Below, one piece after another: positions 53,181 to 63,002 of a stretch of DNA of 64,000 bases. The notes beneath the pieces are model-generated. The model searched no databases, had not been told where the DNA came from, and saw only the letters and a list, made by a program, of their open reading frames with translations. A program made the translations under genes and the position numbers. This DNA is from Ligilactobacillus cholophilus. GTDB lineage: Bacteria; Bacillota; Bacilli; Lactobacillales; Lactobacillaceae. How positions within the stretch are numbered: position 1 is the stretch's first letter; the number at the start of each line of letters is the position of its first letter. The stretch is from contig NZ_CP127832.1 in assembly GCF_030389495.1 (NCBI RefSeq), forward strand, positions 558,001 to 622,000, read 5' to 3'.

Positions 53181-54047
53181 TTAATCCTTATCAATATCTC
53201 TAATAAATCCTAGTGCTAATGCACCTTCGCCTAAATGAACTGCAATAACTGGATCAAATTCAGATACAGAGATTGGTAATTCAGGATATTTTTCCTTAAT
53301 AGAATTTGCCCATTCTTCACCACGTTTTGGTGAATTTGCATGAATTACTAATAATCTTACTGGATAATCAGCATTTAATGCTTCATCCATAATTATTTCT
53401 TCAGCACGTTTCATTGCTTTTTTAATTGAACGTACTTTTTCAAATGCAGTGATTTTATCTGTTTTTTTATCAAAATGTAATAATGGCTTTATTTTCAAAA
53501 CAGTTCCAATAAAAGCAGAAGCATTTGATAACCGACCACCATGGGCAAGATTCTTTAAATCATCTACTACAAAAACTGCATCAAATTGGTGTTTTAATTC
53601 TTCAATTGCAGCAATAATTTCTTCTGGATCTTTGCCTTCTTGTGCCATTCTTGCTGCTTTAATTACCATCCAACTCATTGGGACTTCTGTAATAAAGGAA
53701 TCTACTGGATATAACTTAATATTATCCAATTCGTTTTTTAAATTATCTAAAGTTTGCATTAACCCAGAAATTGTACCAGCAAGATGAATACTAATTACTG
53801 CATCATAGCCTTCATCTGCAAGTTGATTATACAAATTTAACATTTCACCTACAGGAGGTTGAGAAGTTGTTGGAAATTCTTTTGCTTCTTTTAATTTTTG
53901 ATAAAATTCTGACGGAGTAATATCAACACCATCATGATACTCATGTCCATCTATAATAAAAGGAATTGATACTACCTTAATTCCATATTTTTCAATGATC
54001 TTTTGATCCAATTTTGCTGTACTGTCGGTAACAACAGCAGTTTTCAT
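53181..54047 (-). CDS. DegV-family fatty-acid-binding protein
   Basis: A 288-residue DegV protein. It begins 'MKTAVVTDSTAKLD' and has 'TTSQPPVGEML' (Thr-Ser-Gln-Pro, which holds the fatty acid carboxylate in family structures), 'HLAGTISG' and 'DDLKNLAHGGRLS'. In Firmicutes such proteins (FakB) present fatty acids to the kinase FakA. FakA is not in this window. The ATG follows AGGTG. A MarR regulator lies directly upstream on the same strand, 19 bp away. Confidence 0.92.
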   Translation of the reverse strand: MKTAVVTDSTAKLDQKIIEKYGIKVVSIPFIIDGHEYHDGVDITPSEFYQKLKEAKEFPTTSQPPVGEMLNLYNQLADEGYDAVISIHLAGTISGLMQTLDNLKNELDNIKLYPVDSFITEVPMSWMVIKAARMAQEGKDPEEIIAAIEELKHQFDAVFVVDDLKNLAHGGRLSNASAFIGTVLKIKPLLHFDKKTDKITAFEKVRSIKKAMKRAEEIIMDEALNADYPVRLLVIHANSPKRGEEWANSIKEKYPELPISVSEFDPVIAVHLGEGALALGFIRDIDKD

Positions 54048-54066
54048 AAAATCACACCTACTTTAA

Positions 54067-54501
54067 TTAATTTAATTTGACTCTCTTCATACTCTGCATC
54101 AGTCGATTAATTAGAATTTTTAAGAAATTTTTTTCTTCTAAACTCCATTGAGCAAAAACTTTTTGTCCAAATTCATCAAAATCTGCATTCATTTGAGAAA
54201 GGACCGTTTTACCTAACTGACTTAATTTATAACAATAGCTTTTACGTGCTTTGACTTTAACTTGCTGATTCTTTGTAACTGAAACAAATTTTTTTTGTGT
54301 TAATCGACTTAATTGCCGACTCAACGTAGAAATATCAAGTTGCATTTTTTGGGCTAAACTTTCTTGTGAATTATTGCCATTTGAAATTTGTTGCAAAAGC
54401 TGCCACTCAGCAAACGTTAATTTATTTTTTTTGGCAAGTTTTTTGATAAAGCGTTGATATTCACGTTGTAAATCAAGTAAATTATCTAAAGGTTCTTTCA
54501 A
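54067..54501 (-). CDS. MarR-family transcriptional regulator
   Basis: A 144-residue winged-helix regulator. The DNA-binding region is 'SQESLAQKMQLDISTLSRQLSRLTQKKFVSV' (about 50-80), with a wing rich in basic residues ('KNQQVKVKARKS') and a helical dimer part. TTG start behind GGGAGGGAG. It is probably co-transcribed with degV. MarR proteins near fatty-acid genes often sense lipids, but the ligand here is unknown. Confidence 0.88.
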   Translation of the reverse strand: MKEPLDNLLDLQREYQRFIKKLAKKNKLTFAEWQLLQQISNGNNSQESLAQKMQLDISTLSRQLSRLTQKKFVSVTKNQQVKVKARKSYCYKLSQLGKTVLSQMNADFDEFGQKVFAQWSLEEKNFLKILINRLMQSMKRVKLN

Positions 54502-54589
54502 ATAAAATCTCCCTCCCTTTTATTATTTGCATATTACAATTATATCAAAACATCAACAATTATTCTATTATGTTTTCTATTAATTTCTT

Positions 54590-54618
54590 TGCATTTTTTT
54601 AATCAGATATTAAAATAT
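54590..54618 (+). promoter_or_regulatory. promoter of rqcH
   Basis: TTGCAT and TAAAAT about 16 bp apart in the gap to the divergent MarR gene. Confidence 0.5.
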
Positions 54619-54654
54619 ATGTATGAATAATTGACTGAGGAAAGGAAGAATAAA

Positions 54655-56361
54655 ATGGCATTTGATGGAATGTTCACACATGCAATGATTCAAGAACTTA
54701 AAAATACTTTATTGGGTGGTCGCATTACTAAGATTTCACAACCATATCAAAATGAAGTTATTTTAACTATTCGTATGAACCGTAAGAATTATCCGTTATT
54801 ACTTTCTGCACATCCAAATTATGCACGAATTCAAATAACAGAGCAACCATATAAAAATCCTCCTACTCCAACAAATTTTACAATGACATTACGCAAATAT
54901 TTAGATAATGCAAAATTAGTTGATATTAAACAACTTGAAAATGATCGTGTTGTATATTTAAGTTTTGAAACACGTAATGAAATTGGTGATAAACTACCGT
55001 TATTGCTTTCAATAGAAATTATGAATCGATACAGTAACGTTATTTTAATCAATCAACAAAGTAAAAAAATTATTGATACAATAAAGCATGTTGGTTTAGA
55101 TCAAAATCGATATCGTACACTTTTACCTGGTGCAACATACCGCAAACCACCTAAACAAGATAAAATTAACCCATTTAATGGAGAAATAGAAATTATTAAT
55201 GAGTTAGTGAAAAATTACCCTAACCGAGAAGTTTTAAGTAAGGCTATTCAATCTAAATTTCAAGGATTTAGTAAAACAACTGCCTTGCAACTGGCTGATA
55301 CTTTACATATAGATGATACTTTTTCTCCAATTGAACATTTTAATAAATTATTAGAAAATGCAGATAATCCTATTCCAAGTTTTAAAACTGAAGGAAAAAA
55401 TGATTTTTCATTTTCTAATTTAGGTAACGATATTAAAGATGTAAGTAGTATATATCCTACTTTAAGTATGTTATTAGATCATTATTATTATGAAAAAGCA
55501 ACTATCGATCGTGTACATCAACAAGGTGCTAAATTAATTCATATCGTTAATCGTGAATTAAAAAAGAATCGCAACAAATTAAAAAAATTAACTCAAGAAT
55601 TAGATAATACTAAATATGCTGATGAATATAAAATAAAGGGTGAATTATTGATAACATATTTATATCAAGTTAAACGTGGAATGAAAGAGATTACTTTACC
55701 TAATTATTATAATAATGATATTCCAATTAAAATATCACTTTCTAATCAATTAGGTCCTTCACAAAATGCTCAAAAGTATTTTAAAAAATATCAAAAACTT
55801 AAAAATTCAATTTCATATTTGAATAAACAAATTCTAATCACTAAAAATGAAATATCATACTTTGAAGAAATTCAGTCTCAAATTGAATTAGCTCAGGTAG
55901 AAGATTTAGCAGATATACAACTTGAATTAATGAATGGAGGCTATATCAACAAAAATAATCACATTAAAAAGAATAAACGAAGACCTAAAATTAATTCACC
56001 AGAAACATTTTGGGCAACTGATGGAACAAAGATTTCTGTTGGAAAAAATAACTTACAAAATGAAAAGTTAACCTTACACACTGCAAATAGAAATGATTAT
56101 TGGTTGCACGCAAAAAATGTACCTGGATCTCATGTAATAATTCATACTGATAATCCTAGCGAAGAAACATTATTAGAAGCAGCTAATTTAGCAGCTTTCT
56201 ATTCAAAAGCAAGAAATTCATCAAATGTTCCGGTCGATTATGTTCAAGTCCGAAAGATAAGGAAACCAAATGGAACTAAGCCTGGTTATGTGATTTATGA
56301 AGGACAAAAAACATTATATGTTACTCCTAAAAAAGAAATAGTAGACAAATTAAATAAATAA
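54655..56361 (+). CDS. rqcH: RqcH (NFACT/FbpA family) ribosome quality-control factor
   Basis: A 568-residue NFACT protein. In B. subtilis RqcH adds C-terminal alanine tails to stalled nascent chains on 50S subunits; streptococcal members were named fibronectin-binding proteins. Domains: NFACT-N with the essential Asp97-Arg98 (here 'QLENDRVV', residues 97-98 by count), helix-hairpin-helix, a long coiled coil (about 290-420) and NFACT-R ('HAKNVPGSHVI'). The ATG at 54655 follows GAAAGGAAG; an in-frame TTG upstream is not used. One of few + genes in this part. Confidence 0.93.
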   Translation: MAFDGMFTHAMIQELKNTLLGGRITKISQPYQNEVILTIRMNRKNYPLLLSAHPNYARIQITEQPYKNPPTPTNFTMTLRKYLDNAKLVDIKQLENDRVVYLSFETRNEIGDKLPLLLSIEIMNRYSNVILINQQSKKIIDTIKHVGLDQNRYRTLLPGATYRKPPKQDKINPFNGEIEIINELVKNYPNREVLSKAIQSKFQGFSKTTALQLADTLHIDDTFSPIEHFNKLLENADNPIPSFKTEGKNDFSFSNLGNDIKDVSSIYPTLSMLLDHYYYEKATIDRVHQQGAKLIHIVNRELKKNRNKLKKLTQELDNTKYADEYKIKGELLITYLYQVKRGMKEITLPNYYNNDIPIKISLSNQLGPSQNAQKYFKKYQKLKNSISYLNKQILITKNEISYFEEIQSQIELAQVEDLADIQLELMNGGYINKNNHIKKNKRRPKINSPETFWATDGTKISVGKNNLQNEKLTLHTANRNDYWLHAKNVPGSHVIIHTDNPSEETLLEAANLAAFYSKARNSSNVPVDYVQVRKIRKPNGTKPGYVIYEGQKTLYVTPKKEIVDKLNK

Positions 56362-56363
56362 TA

Positions 56364-56402
56364 AAAAGTCGGATATTGCATAAAAATGCAATATCCGACT
56401 TT
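56364..56402. terminator. bidirectional terminator
   Basis: AAAAAGTCGGATATTGCA and TGCAATATCCGACTTTAT, a 16-bp perfect stem serving rqcH and the convergent gene. Confidence 0.92.
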
Positions 56403-56403
56403 A

Positions 56404-56961
56404 TTATTTATTATAAATTTGTGGATCACCATTTTTAAATTTATGTGGTTTAAAATGTTCTGGATGTGCAATTTGATTTTCACTATCTTTTAATTCTTTT
56501 TGAATTTCTTTACGTTCATCTGGGCGATATATTGCAACGATCTCTTGTAACATTTCATTTAAAGCATTGGAATTGATATTTTTAATTAATTGCTCATTAA
56601 CCTTAAAATCAACTTTACGTGTATCTATTTCCATAGACACACTGCTTTTCCCAGTATATGTTGACAATGCTTGAAAATAAATGATTGCACAAATTTCGTC
56701 ATATCTAAACTTATGAACTCTTCGCATTGGCTCCTTGATATATAGAGCATCTTTTGTAAAAAGAAATCCCTCTTTACCGTTTTTAAAAAATGATGTATCA
56801 ATTAGTGCTAAAACATTTTCTTGTTTTTCACGCGGACAAAAAGCACGCCATGCTCTAACTAAAGTCTTTCGCGGAATTTCGGGAATCAAATATGTTTTTG
56901 CTCCATGTCCCGAAAGAGCGATATGTGAAAATGATGACGTTAATATATCATATAATTTCAT
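56404..56961 (-). CDS. hypothetical protein with a possible bacterial PH-like domain
   Basis: A 185-residue soluble protein. The segment 'GKEGFLFTKDALYIKEP...FRYDEICAI' has the strand pattern of bacterial PH-like domains, often found in uncharacterised proteins that bind other proteins. The C-terminal third is charged and may be flexible ('PDERKEIQKELKDSEN', 'HPEHFKPHKFKNG'). No membrane helix. Single gene, convergent with rqcH. Function not known. Confidence 0.7.
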   Translation of the reverse strand: MKLYDILTSSFSHIALSGHGAKTYLIPEIPRKTLVRAWRAFCPREKQENVLALIDTSFFKNGKEGFLFTKDALYIKEPMRRVHKFRYDEICAIIYFQALSTYTGKSSVSMEIDTRKVDFKVNEQLIKNINSNALNEMLQEIVAIYRPDERKEIQKELKDSENQIAHPEHFKPHKFKNGDPQIYNK

Positions 56962-57061
56962 ATTGATCGCTCACCCCTTACTAATGTTATTTCACTTTAA
57001 ATTGTATCACAGAAAAGCGATAAACATTAGCAATAGCATTATGTTTTATAAATTTTAATAA

Positions 57062-58006
57062 TTAAATATCTATATGCGTATTTTCAGCAGATTCGATATT
57101 TTTCCGTCCCTTTTGTAATATATAAACACTAATTATTACCAAGATTATACCAATTACTTCTATTCCTGATACCATCATTTTAAAGCAAATGACGCTCAAA
57201 ATAGATGTAGTAATTGGTTGGACTGCATCCATAATACTAATTACATCAGAAGGCGCATAATGTGTCGCATAGAGAAGTAATCCAAATGGGATAATTGTTC
57301 CTAAAAAAATTACTGTTAACATTGAAGCAATTAATGTAGGTGTTATAGTTGGTGTACCTACCCATACTGGTTGGTGTAAATTGAAGAAGAATCCAGCAAT
57401 TAATGTTCCCCATCCTAAAACAACCAACGGAGGATTTTCAGGATCTTTAACAATGTTTCGTGGTAAAACAACATAGAAAGCAGCAGTTAAACCTGATCCT
57501 AATCCCCACATTAAAGAACTTGTGGTAATTGATAATTCTGAAAAATCACCCTTTGTGAGTGCTAAAAAGACACCAACTAAAGCAATTATAAATGCAAAAA
57601 CATCTGTTTTATAAGGCATTTGTCGTTTAAAAATTATTGTACCTAATACAATAAATAGAGGGCTTAAATATTGTAAAATTGTTGCTGCAGATGCATTTCC
57701 ACCAAATTGGATAGATTTATAAAAGGTAAATAAATTTGCCATTAAACCTAATACAGCGTAAGCAAATAGCCAACAAACATTTTTCCATGATTTAAACACA
57801 TGGAAAATTTTACCACGGTACATAATTGAACTAATTATCATTAAAAATATTCCTGCACCTAATGTTCTAGCTGAGAGGAACCATGATTCAGGAATATTTT
57901 GATTTTGTGAAATAAATTGCAAAACAGTTCCTGAAATTCCCCACATCATTGAAGCAATTGCTGCGATGATAATTCCCTTAGCAATTTTACTAGAATTTTT
58001 TGCCAT
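57062..58006 (-). CDS. EamA/DMT-family transporter
   Basis: A 314-residue drug/metabolite transporter superfamily protein with ten membrane helices in two repeated EamA units (residues about 10-145 and 160-300). Typical pieces: 'ASMMWGISGTVLQF' at the start of the first repeat and 'TIIPFGLLLYATHYAPSDVISIMDAVQPITTS' region in the second. Substrate unknown. Ribosome site GGAGG. The 5' end of its message is near a short AT-rich gap. Confidence 0.9.
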   Translation of the reverse strand: MAKNSSKIAKGIIIAAIASMMWGISGTVLQFISQNQNIPESWFLSARTLGAGIFLMIISSIMYRGKIFHVFKSWKNVCWLFAYAVLGLMANLFTFYKSIQFGGNASAATILQYLSPLFIVLGTIIFKRQMPYKTDVFAFIIALVGVFLALTKGDFSELSITTSSLMWGLGSGLTAAFYVVLPRNIVKDPENPPLVVLGWGTLIAGFFFNLHQPVWVGTPTITPTLIASMLTVIFLGTIIPFGLLLYATHYAPSDVISIMDAVQPITTSILSVICFKMMVSGIEVIGIILVIISVYILQKGRKNIESAENTHIDI

Positions 58007-58078
58007 AAGTTTTTAATCCTCCATAAAAAAATTTCATAACGCAAAATATTATAGCATAAAACACATTTATAAAAAATA

Positions 58079-58122
58079 GGTCTCATGTTATTTATGTAAT
58101 AAAAGATAACATGAGATCTATT
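58079..58122. terminator. bidirectional terminator
   Basis: AGGTCTCATGTTAT pairs with ATAACATGAGATCT, a long near-perfect stem with a T run on the minus strand. Confidence 0.82.
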
Positions 58123-58123
58123 T

Positions 58124-58984
58124 TTAATAATCTTTTTTTTCTATAATTTGATGCTCTTTATTGTATTCTTTCACTTCACGTAAATATCCATATTTTTCAT
58201 TTAAACGAGACAATAATGGATAGTCATGTGTATGAACTTCACCTGTTTGGAGTTGTTTTTGATACAATTCAATATAAGGTACTTTGGCATTTGCAGCACG
58301 TAATAGTTCATCTGGATGACTATATGCTACTTTTCGAAAATCTATATCTCTTACACCATCATCAATTGATAATATTAAATATTCTGCACGAAGATCTTGT
58401 TGTAATTTTTGATGTTTAAAAAATGGCTGACCTACTGACCCCGGATTCAAAACTAATTGTTCTTCACTACTGTAACGCATTATTGGATGATGAACATGTG
58501 CGTATATTGCAATATCTAGATCATCTTCGATAAATAACTTATTAAAACTTTCTGTTGGTAAAGTTGGATATAACTGCTGTCCAAAATTAATGTCAGGCAA
58601 ATTATGAGTTAAAGCAATTGACATATTATTTACTTTTGTAACTAAACGAATTGGCCAACTTTTCATTATTTGAATTACATTTGACTCTAATTTACTTCCT
58701 AAATCTTGAGCCAACTTTGCCATATATACCTTACTTGGTTTTTCAGGAATTAATCGTCCTTCAATTCCCTTAATAAGTAAATCATCCCAATTTCCTCGCA
58801 AATAAATTGACGGATTTATTTTTTGCATTAAATCCCATAGATCTTGTGCTCCTGAACCTGGTGCAAACAGATCACCCATAAACCATGATTCAGTCACATC
58901 TTGATCCTTCATATCTTCATATACTGCTTTAAGTGCAGTATAATTTCCATGCACATCTGAAAAAATTGCGATTTTATGAAACAT
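58124..58984 (-). CDS. metallophosphoesterase (YfcE/MPP-like)
   Basis: A 286-residue calcineurin-like phosphoesterase. Metal ligands in order: 'FSDVHGN' (D-x-H), 'FMGDLF' (G-D), 'LRGNWDD' (GN-H/D), 'ALTHNLP' and 'YAHVHHP' (G/A-H-x-H), then 'LNPGSVGQP'. The second-site 'GNWDD' replaces the more common GNHD. Likely a cytoplasmic phosphodiesterase or phosphatase on nucleotide or small phosphoester substrates; substrate not predictable. Single-gene transcript with ribosome site AAAGAGG. Confidence 0.9.
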   Translation of the reverse strand: MFHKIAIFSDVHGNYTALKAVYEDMKDQDVTESWFMGDLFAPGSGAQDLWDLMQKINPSIYLRGNWDDLLIKGIEGRLIPEKPSKVYMAKLAQDLGSKLESNVIQIMKSWPIRLVTKVNNMSIALTHNLPDINFGQQLYPTLPTESFNKLFIEDDLDIAIYAHVHHPIMRYSSEEQLVLNPGSVGQPFFKHQKLQQDLRAEYLILSIDDGVRDIDFRKVAYSHPDELLRAANAKVPYIELYQKQLQTGEVHTHDYPLLSRLNEKYGYLREVKEYNKEHQIIEKKDY

Positions 58985-59093
58985 AGTAGTCCTCTTTTCT
59001 TTCTGACTGCCTTTATATTAACACATTTTGAATACTATATAACTAAAATTAAACTTTTGGAGTAAACTGATTATAGAGAGGTAATAAGTAATT

Positions 59094-59465
59094 ATGAATA
59101 ATAACAATAGATACGTACAACCTAAAAATGCAAAGGATGCAATGCTTATTATAGAAAAATTATTTAATAAATATCGAAATGCACCTTTAACAATTGAATT
59201 AATAAATTATCATCAAAAGCTATTAAATCAATTAAGGAACAATATTTATTTAGCAGTATTAAATGAAAAAAATGATCACCTTCTAGCTCAATTAAACACC
59301 ATGATTGATTCAATGGAATCATGGTTAAATATTCGCACAACTAACCATATCTTTTGTGGGAAAATGAAGCACTTTAAAATTAATTTTAAAACTAATAATC
59401 AACGATATAAATTGCAAACACACAAAATCAAAAATCATACAAATCATCGTTCTGTTCGTCATTAA
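59094..59465 (+). CDS. hypothetical protein
   Basis: A 123-residue soluble protein. A helical first part ('AKDAMLIIEKLFNKYRNAPLTIELINYHQKLLNQLRNN') is followed by a His/Asn/Lys-rich tail of about 40 residues ('NFKTNNQRYKLQTHKIKNHT') that may be unfolded and bind nucleic acid or metal. Not recognised. Weak ribosome site (AGAGAGG some 11 bases ahead). It precedes the HD-domain gene by about 70 bp on the same strand. Confidence 0.6.
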   Translation: MNNNNRYVQPKNAKDAMLIIEKLFNKYRNAPLTIELINYHQKLLNQLRNNIYLAVLNEKNDHLLAQLNTMIDSMESWLNIRTTNHIFCGKMKHFKINFKTNNQRYKLQTHKIKNHTNHRSVRH

Positions 59466-59536
59466 TATTTGCAATGTAATGTTACAAAGTGTATTATCAA
59501 AAACTAAAAGAATAATCATGAAGGGATGGCTTTAAA

Positions 59537-60094
59537 ATGGAAAAAAAGAATATGGATGAATTTATAAATACTATCATTAATGAAAAATTAGCATCAATGA
59601 ATAGCGTACACCGACAATCAACAATTACTACAATTAAAGCTGAAAATATTGCCCAACATAGTTTCTTTGTTGCTTTTTATGCTTTTAAAATTGCTAAAAA
59701 TTTAAATTTAAACAGTGAATTATGTGGCGAAATTACTATTGAAGCATTAATTCATGATATAGCAGAATCCTCATCATCTGATGTTCCAAGTAATGTAAAA
59801 TATCAAGTTCCAGGACTCAAACAAATGCTTGATAAAGCTGAAGATTTTGCGATTAATAAATATTTTCCTGAAATAAAAGAAGAATTTACTCGCTTACGTG
59901 AACATGAAGAACAAGGTGATTTGATTGGAGTTATTATTAAACTTGCAGATATTATTGCATTAATCCAATTTTTACGTACTGAACGTTCTCTAGGTAATCA
60001 AGATTCAACTTTAATTAAAGTAATAGACCAAACATATGATAATTTAGATAAGCATTTATCACGTTTAAAAGAATTAGTTGCTGAAAACAAATAA
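59537..60094 (+). CDS. HD-domain hydrolase (YfbR-like nucleotidase type)
   Basis: A 185-residue HD-domain phosphohydrolase. 'RQSTITTIKAENIAQHSFFVAFYAF' has the R..E...H-S pattern and 'ALIHDIAESSSSDVPSNVKYQ' the metal-binding HD with the downstream loop of YfbR-like 5'-deoxynucleotidases; a late Asp is in 'IIKLADIIALI'. Likely acts on dNMPs or other nucleotides. Ribosome site GAAGGG. It ends directly at a bidirectional terminator shared with era. Confidence 0.88.
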   Translation: MEKKNMDEFINTIINEKLASMNSVHRQSTITTIKAENIAQHSFFVAFYAFKIAKNLNLNSELCGEITIEALIHDIAESSSSDVPSNVKYQVPGLKQMLDKAEDFAINKYFPEIKEEFTRLREHEEQGDLIGVIIKLADIIALIQFLRTERSLGNQDSTLIKVIDQTYDNLDKHLSRLKELVAENK

Positions 60095-60122
60095 AAAAAA
60101 GAGGTTAATAACCTCTTTTTTT
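60094..60122. terminator. bidirectional terminator after the HD-domain gene and era
   Basis: AAAAAGAGGTTAATAACCTCTTTTT: perfect 9-10 bp stem with A and T runs. Confidence 0.9.
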
Positions 60123-61030
60123 TATTCATAATCACTTTGCTTATATCCAAATGCAGCTAAATCGGCTTTTTTATCTTTCCAATTTGGTTGAACCTTAACC
60201 CATAATTCTAAATAAACTTTATCACCAAGCATAAGTTCGATATCTTTTCGAGCACGTGTCCCAATTTCTTTTAACATTTTACCGCCTTTACCGATTATGA
60301 TACCCTTTTGGCTATTACGTTCAACTATAATTGTTGCCTGAACTAAAATCTTTTCATCATTCTCACGTTTGATTCTATCTACAACAACTGCAACAGAATG
60401 GGGAATTTCCTCACGAGTAAGTTGCAAAACCTTTTCACGAATTAACTCGCCGGCAATAAAGCGTTCAGGGTGATCAGTTACTTGATCTTCAGGATAATAT
60501 TGTGGGCCTTCAGGTAAATCTTTAATTAAATTATCGATTAGTTCTGGAACATTATTTCCCTGTAATGCAGATATTGGATAAATTTCTTTGAAATCTAATA
60601 AGTCTTTATAATCTTCAATGATTTCAAATAATTTATCTGGATGTATCTTGTCTATCTTATTGATCACCAAATAAATAGGTTTCTTTGTTTTTTTAAGACG
60701 TTCAATGATGAAATCGTCGCCTCTTCCTCGTTTTTGAGTTGCATTTACCATAAATAAAATTGCATCAACTTCATTCAACGTTGAAAGAGAAGATTGCACC
60801 ATAAAATCACCTAATTGACTATGGGGCTTATGAATACCTGGAGTATCTATAAATACAATTTGAGCATCTTTTCGCGTATAAATACCTTGAATTTTATTTC
60901 TTGTAGTTTGAGCCTTATCGCTCATAATTGCAACTTTTTCACCAACAACTCTATTTAAAAAAGTTGATTTTCCTACATTTGGACGCCCAATAATTGCTAC
61001 AAAACCAGAATGAAAATCTTTATTTTCCAT
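60122..61030 (-). CDS. era: GTPase Era
   Basis: An essential GTPase needed for 16S rRNA maturation and 30S assembly. 302 residues: G1 '[12 protein letters not shown]' (about 15-26), G3 'DTPGIHKPH', G4 'NKIDKI', then a C-terminal KH domain with '[22 protein letters not shown]' (about 240-261). Last gene of the phoH-ybeY-dgkA-era operon. In many Lactobacillales recO and glyQS follow; here glyQS is in a different part of the window and recO is not present. Confidence 0.97.
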   Translation of the reverse strand: MENKDFHSGFVAIIGRPNVGKSTFLNRVVGEKVAIMSDKAQTTRNKIQGIYTRKDAQIVFIDTPGIHKPHSQLGDFMVQSSLSTLNEVDAILFMVNATQKRGRGDDFIIERLKKTKKPIYLVINKIDKIHPDKLFEIIEDYKDLLDFKEIYPISALQGNNVPELIDNLIKDLPEGPQYYPEDQVTDHPERFIAGELIREKVLQLTREEIPHSVAVVVDRIKRENDEKILVQATIIVERNSQKGIIIGKGGKMLKEIGTRARKDIELMLGDKVYLELWVKVQPNWKDKKADLAAFGYKQSDYE

Positions 61031-61033
61031 TTT

Positions 61034-61447
61034 CTACCTCACATTTGTTATAAAATTTAAAATTTTAGGAATAAAAATAATTACTGCAACTAAAATTGCA
61101 AATATAGCAGAAATCAAAACAACTCCAGCGGCAATATCCTTAGCTTTTTTAGCATATGGATTTGGTTTTAAATCACTTGCTAAATCTGTTAAATTTTCAA
61201 TTGATGTATTTGTTGCTTCTGCAGCCAAAACAATTGTAGATGTAACCAAAATCCATAACCATTCTGAACTTGATAAATGGAAAATTAATCCAACAATAAC
61301 GACCAATGATAAGCAGATTAACTCAAATCGAAAATTTCTTTCTTCTTTAAATACAGTTATTATCCCTTCACAAGCATGTTTTAAAGAATGATAAAACTTT
61401 CGATTTTTCCATTCATTAGAAAAATTACCTTTGAAGTCCATAATCAT
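61034..61447 (-). CDS. dgkA: diacylglycerol/undecaprenol kinase
   Basis: A 137-residue small membrane kinase with three helices. In Gram-positive bacteria this enzyme mostly phosphorylates undecaprenol. 'KHACEGIITVFKEERNFRFE' and 'LAAEATNTSIENLTDLAS' hold the catalytic Glu and the N-T-x-I-E block. Two possible ATG codons lie two codons apart; either overlaps the end of ybeY by about 20 bases, so translation is coupled. Member of the phoH operon. Confidence 0.93.
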   Translation of the reverse strand: MIMDFKGNFSNEWKNRKFYHSLKHACEGIITVFKEERNFRFELICLSLVVIVGLIFHLSSSEWLWILVTSTIVLAAEATNTSIENLTDLASDLKPNPYAKKAKDIAAGVVLISAIFAILVAVIIFIPKILNFITNVR

Positions 61448-61901
61448 CTAAAATTTCTTCTTGCAAACCAAACATTTCTTTTTCATCTTCAGCTCTCATG
61501 TGGTCGTATCCATTCAAATGAAGAAAACCATGCACAGTTAAAAATCCCAATTCGCGATCTTCTGAATGGCCTAAATATTCAGCTTGTTCTTTAACTTTAT
61601 CCATTGAAATCATTAAATCTCCAATATTTTTTGGGACATCAAAATTAAAATCATCAGGTAAAATAATATCGGATTCATCGCCATTTTCTTCCATTGCAAA
61701 ACTAATAACATCAGTTGGCTTATCAATACCTCGATATTTTTTATTTATTTGGTGAATATGTTCATTATTCATAAGCGTAACTGACATTTCTGTATTTTCA
61801 GGAAGATTTAAATATTCACTTGCACAATGTAAAATTCCTTTCACAAGATCTAATTGATGTTGTGAAACTTGATTTGTCTCATCAATAATTTGTAAATCCA
61901 T
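61425..61901 (-). CDS. ybeY: endoribonuclease YbeY
   Basis: A zinc-dependent single-strand RNase for 16S rRNA 3' maturation and ribosome quality control. 158 residues with the zinc motif H-G-x-L-H-L-x-G-x-D-H in 'TVHGFLHLNGYDHM' (about 120-133), and 'DKPTDVISFAM' as second landmark. Starts three bases after phoH and overlaps dgkA, the standard operon order. Confidence 0.96.
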   Translation of the reverse strand: MDLQIIDETNQVSQHQLDLVKGILHCASEYLNLPENTEMSVTLMNNEHIHQINKKYRGIDKPTDVISFAMEENGDESDIILPDDFNFDVPKNIGDLMISMDKVKEQAEYLGHSEDRELGFLTVHGFLHLNGYDHMRAEDEKEMFGLQEEILDDYGLQR

Positions 61902-61904
61902 TTA

Positions 61905-62918
61905 TTAATCATCCTTATTTTCTGCAGTATTATCTAATATTTCATCAGCTTTCGATGCACCACGTTCATATGCTTTGATAATCTCTGAAACTACTGGATG
62001 ACGAACAACATCTTTTGCATCAAAATGAACAAAGCCAATGTGTGGCAAATTCTGTAACAGACGTTCTGCATCAACTAATCCACTTTGCTGATGTCCTTTA
62101 GGTAAATCAATTTGAGATTTATCGCCATTGACAATCATCTTAGAGCCGAAACCTAATCGGGTCAAGAACATTTTCATTTGAGCACGTGTGGTATTTTGAG
62201 CTTCATCAAGAATTACAAATGCTTTTTCCAAAGTTCTACCACGCATATATGCCAATGGAGCAATTTCAATCACACCTCGTTCGATTAAACGCTCAGTATG
62301 TTCAGTACCTAGAATTGCATACAATGCATCATATATTGGTCGTAAATATGGATCAACTTTTTCTTTTAGATCTCCAGGAAGGAAGCCTAAAGATTCTCCT
62401 GCTTCAACTGCTGGACGTGTTAGAATTAACTTCTCAACTTCCTTTTTCTTAAGAGCTGCTACTGCCATTACAACCGCTAAGTATGTTTTACCTGTTCCAG
62501 CAGGCCCTATGCCAAATGTTAAATCATTACATTTTATATTTTGAACATATTGACGCTGACTAAAATTTTTAGGGCGAATTGGTTTTCCCATACGATCACG
62601 TAAAAGTGTTGTTGTATATAAATCAGGTAAATATTTTAATGTACCCTTTTCTTCCATTTTTACAGCAGAAACAATATCTGCCTCGCTAATTGAAACCCCA
62701 GATTTTAATAAACCAATTAACTCTTCAATAATTTTGATAGTTGCCTTAACAGATTCTTCTTGTCCAATTATTTTCAAATTATCCCCGAATGGACGTATTT
62801 CAACATTTTTACTCTCTTCTAATAAGTGTAAATATCCATCATTAATGCCAAATAAAGCTGGCTCCAAATTAGATTCTGTAATTCGATACTCTAATTCAAC
62901 ATTTTTTAATTCTGTCAA
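61905..62918 (-). CDS. phoH: PhoH-family ATPase
   Basis: A 337-residue P-loop ATPase with an N-terminal KH-like part, Walker A 'GPAGTGKTYLAVV' (about 138-150), Walker B 'AFVILDEAQNTT' and 'RPAVEAGESLGFLPGD'. PhoH proteins are RNA-helicase-like and link to ribosome or RNA quality control; the phosphate-starvation name comes from E. coli. The start is TTG behind TTAGGAGG. First gene of phoH-ybeY-dgkA-era. Confidence 0.95.
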   Translation of the reverse strand: MTELKNVELEYRITESNLEPALFGINDGYLHLLEESKNVEIRPFGDNLKIIGQEESVKATIKIIEELIGLLKSGVSISEADIVSAVKMEEKGTLKYLPDLYTTTLLRDRMGKPIRPKNFSQRQYVQNIKCNDLTFGIGPAGTGKTYLAVVMAVAALKKKEVEKLILTRPAVEAGESLGFLPGDLKEKVDPYLRPIYDALYAILGTEHTERLIERGVIEIAPLAYMRGRTLEKAFVILDEAQNTTRAQMKMFLTRLGFGSKMIVNGDKSQIDLPKGHQQSGLVDAERLLQNLPHIGFVHFDAKDVVRHPVVSEIIKAYERGASKADEILDNTAENKDD

Positions 62919-63002
62919 CCAACTAACCTCCTAATTATTAATAATAAATCATTTATACCTAATATTATATAAATATTACATTTAAAAATCATCTAATCAG
63001 GT